Of a stretch of 21,822 bases of DNA, positions 20,401 through 21,822 are shown piece by piece. The DNA is from UBA8190 sp003453695 (lineage in GTDB: Bacteria; Actinomycetota; Acidimicrobiia; Acidimicrobiales; UBA8190), in contig DAIRBY010000044.1 of assembly GCA_036796975.1 (NCBI GenBank), forward strand, positions 1 through 21,822, given 5' to 3'. The notes under the pieces are model-generated. The model worked only from the letters and a program-made list of their open reading frames with translations. It did not search any database and was not told the DNA's origin. Position 1 is the stretch's first letter. Each line of letters begins with the position of its first letter. The position numbers and the translations under genes are program-made.

Positions 20401-21822
20401 GTGGACCATGCCCCGCAAGGTGCCGGTGCCGGCCGGGCGCCCGGCGTCGTGTACAACTCGGGGAAGGGCCGATGGGTGATCCTCGCCACCGTGCTGGGAT
20501 CGGGTATGGCCATGATCGACGGGACGGTCGTGGGCATCGCCTTGCCGGCGATCGGCCGGCAGTTCCATGCTTCGGTGGCGTCGCTGCAGTGGGTCGTCAC
20601 CGGCTACATGCTCACGTTGGCGGCGCTGTTGCTCGTCGGCGGGGTCCTCGGCGACCAGTACGGGCGACGGCGGGTCTTCTCGGTGGGGGTGGTGTGGTTC
20701 GCGGTGGCGTCGGCGGCGTGCGCCGTCGCCCCGGATGCCACCGTGCTCATCGTCACCCGGATCCTCCAGGGGGTGGGCGCCGCCCTGCTGGTGCCGGGCA
20801 GCCTGGCCATCATCGAGGCCTCGTTCGTGCCCGACGACCGGGGCCGGGCCATCGGGGCCTGGTCCGGGCTGGGTGGGATCGCCACGGCGGCGGGACCGTT
20901 GCTCGGCGGCTATCTCATCAGCGCCGCGTCGTGGCGATGGATCTTCGTCATCAACGTGCCGTTGGCGGTGGTCGTGGTGGTGACGGCGGCCCGCCACGTC
21001 CCCGAGTCGCGCGAGGAAGGAGCCCCGGCTGGCCTCGACCTCTCAGGAGCCGTGCTGTCGGTGGTGTTGCTGGCCGGCTTGACCTACGGGCTCATCGAAG
21101 GCCCGGTTGTGGGGTGGGGTGCGCCGGCGGTGTTGACCATGCTCGTCGTGGGTGCGGTCGCCGGTTTCGCGTTCGTGGTGGTGGAAGGCCGGGCTGCCGA
21201 ACCTCTGGTCCCCTTGTCGGTGTTCCGGTACCGGCAGTTCACCGTCACCAATGCCTCCACCCTCGTCGTCTACGCGGCGCTCAGCGGCGCGCTCTTCCTG
21301 CTTCCGGTGGAGCTCCAGGTGGTCAACGGTTACAGCGCGCTCGACGCCGGAGTGTCGCTCCTGCCCCTGACCGTCGTCATGCTGCTGCTCTCGCCGCGTT
21401 CGGGGCGCCTCGCCTCGCGCATCGGCCCTCGTCTCCAGATGAGCGTGGGCCCCCTCGTCGTCGGAGCCGGTCTGGCGCTGCTCGCCCGGGCCCCGAACGA
21501 CTCGTCGTATTTCTCTGGGGTGCTGCCCGGTGTGCTCGTGCTGGGCCTCGGGCTCGCCATCACGGTGGCGCCCCTCACCGCCACCGCCATGGGGGCGGTG
21601 GAGGCGAACCGATCGGGGCTGGCCTCGGCCGTGAACAACGACGTGGCCAGGGTGGGTGGGCTGATCGCCGTGGCCGTCCTCCCGGCGCTGGCCGGGATCG
21701 AGGGAACGGCGTACCTCCACCCCCACGCCCTGGCCAGCGGGTTTCGCACCGCCGAGTTCATCACCGCCGGATGGTGTGTGGTCGGAGGACTCATCTCGGC
21801 TCTCGGCATTCGCAACCCTGCG
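20401..21822 (+). CDS. MFS drug exporter, DHA2 (EmrB/QacA) family, 3' end cut by window
   Basis: An open frame of 474 codons runs off the window without a stop. After a short polar N-terminus (VDHAPQGAGAGRAPG), helix 1 carries MAMIDGTVVGIALPAIGRQF. Motif A reads GGVLGDQYGRRRVF, and a conserved GAALLVPGSLAIIEASF segment with GPLLGGYLISAASWRW follows, as in DHA2 transporters. At least 13 hydrophobic helices are visible, so only the last helix or tail is missing. The GTG 20401 start is supported by the TAGCGT box; no Shine-Dalgarno is present. It is a paralogue, not a copy, of the exporter at 16076, sharing architecture but clearly diverged in sequence. Confidence 0.9.
   Translation, partial: MDHAPQGAGAGRAPGVVYNSGKGRWVILATVLGSGMAMIDGTVVGIALPAIGRQFHASVASLQWVVTGYMLTLAALLLVGGVLGDQYGRRRVFSVGVVWFAVASAACAVAPDATVLIVTRILQGVGAALLVPGSLAIIEASFVPDDRGRAIGAWSGLGGIATAAGPLLGGYLISAASWRWIFVINVPLAVVVVVTAARHVPESREEGAPAGLDLSGAVLSVVLLAGLTYGLIEGPVVGWGAPAVLTMLVVGAVAGFAFVVVEGRAAEPLVPLSVFRYRQFTVTNASTLVVYAALSGALFLLPVELQVVNGYSALDAGVSLLPLTVVMLLLSPRSGRLASRIGPRLQMSVGPLVVGAGLALLARAPNDSSYFSGVLPGVLVLGLGLAITVAPLTATAMGAVEANRSGLASAVNNDVARVGGLIAVAVLPALAGIEGTAYLHPHALASGFRTAEFITAGWCVVGGLISALGIRNPA

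Overview
The window is very GC-rich, densely packed DNA with many GTG starts and 4-base stop/start overlaps. It carries a coproheme decarboxylase (HemQ/ChdC), a CysO-like sulfur carrier, a CIRCE-controlled groEL without groES, a TIGR03086-type protein and a DUF5996 protein. Together these point to a high-GC actinobacterium, possibly of the Acidimicrobiia type (inference). It is an assembled scaffold with two N-gaps: 100 N at 1705-1804 and 10 N at 13955-13964. No rRNA, tRNA, transposase or CRISPR array was seen.

Layout. Positions 1-142 hold a tandem repeat. At 227-318 a SAM-I-clan riboswitch leads into a threonine-synthase-like PLP enzyme and, through a 14-bp repeat ladder, a CysO/MoaD-type protein. 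A membrane class III cyclase (2084-3667, minus) converges on this unit and is divergent from CIRCE-groEL (3736-5447), which ends in a clean terminator. Next comes hemQ-larE-NIL (5524-7418), followed by a convergent NUDIX gene, a 67-aa Cys-containing protein, and a patatin preceded by an overlooked 58-aa membrane protein. Two genes of unknown role, one a RecB-like Fe-S nuclease, precede guaA and a TIGR03086 protein (9848-13821). The right third holds an alpha/beta hydrolase with a VOC protein, a PPOX flavoprotein, two DHA2-type MFS exporters (the second cut by the window end), a TIG-domain membrane protein, an isochorismatase-like hydrolase, a UBP zinc finger and a DUF5996 protein.

How genes may work together. 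The most interesting unit is riboswitch + ThrC-like + CysO-like. SAM repression makes little sense for ordinary threonine synthesis but fits a homocysteine/methionine step. In M. tuberculosis, CysM uses O-phosphoserine plus thiocarboxylated CysO to make cysteine. By analogy this pair could use O-phosphohomoserine plus a thiocarboxylated carrier to make homocysteine. A LarE-like sulfurtransferase overlapping a NIL-domain gene lies 4 kb away and may belong to the same sulfur economy.

Two patterns recur. Short tandem duplications (14, 18, 23 and 24 bp) sit exactly at gene starts or ends. Many genes have a TANNNT -10 hexamer 5-8 bases before the start codon, as expected for leaderless mRNAs.
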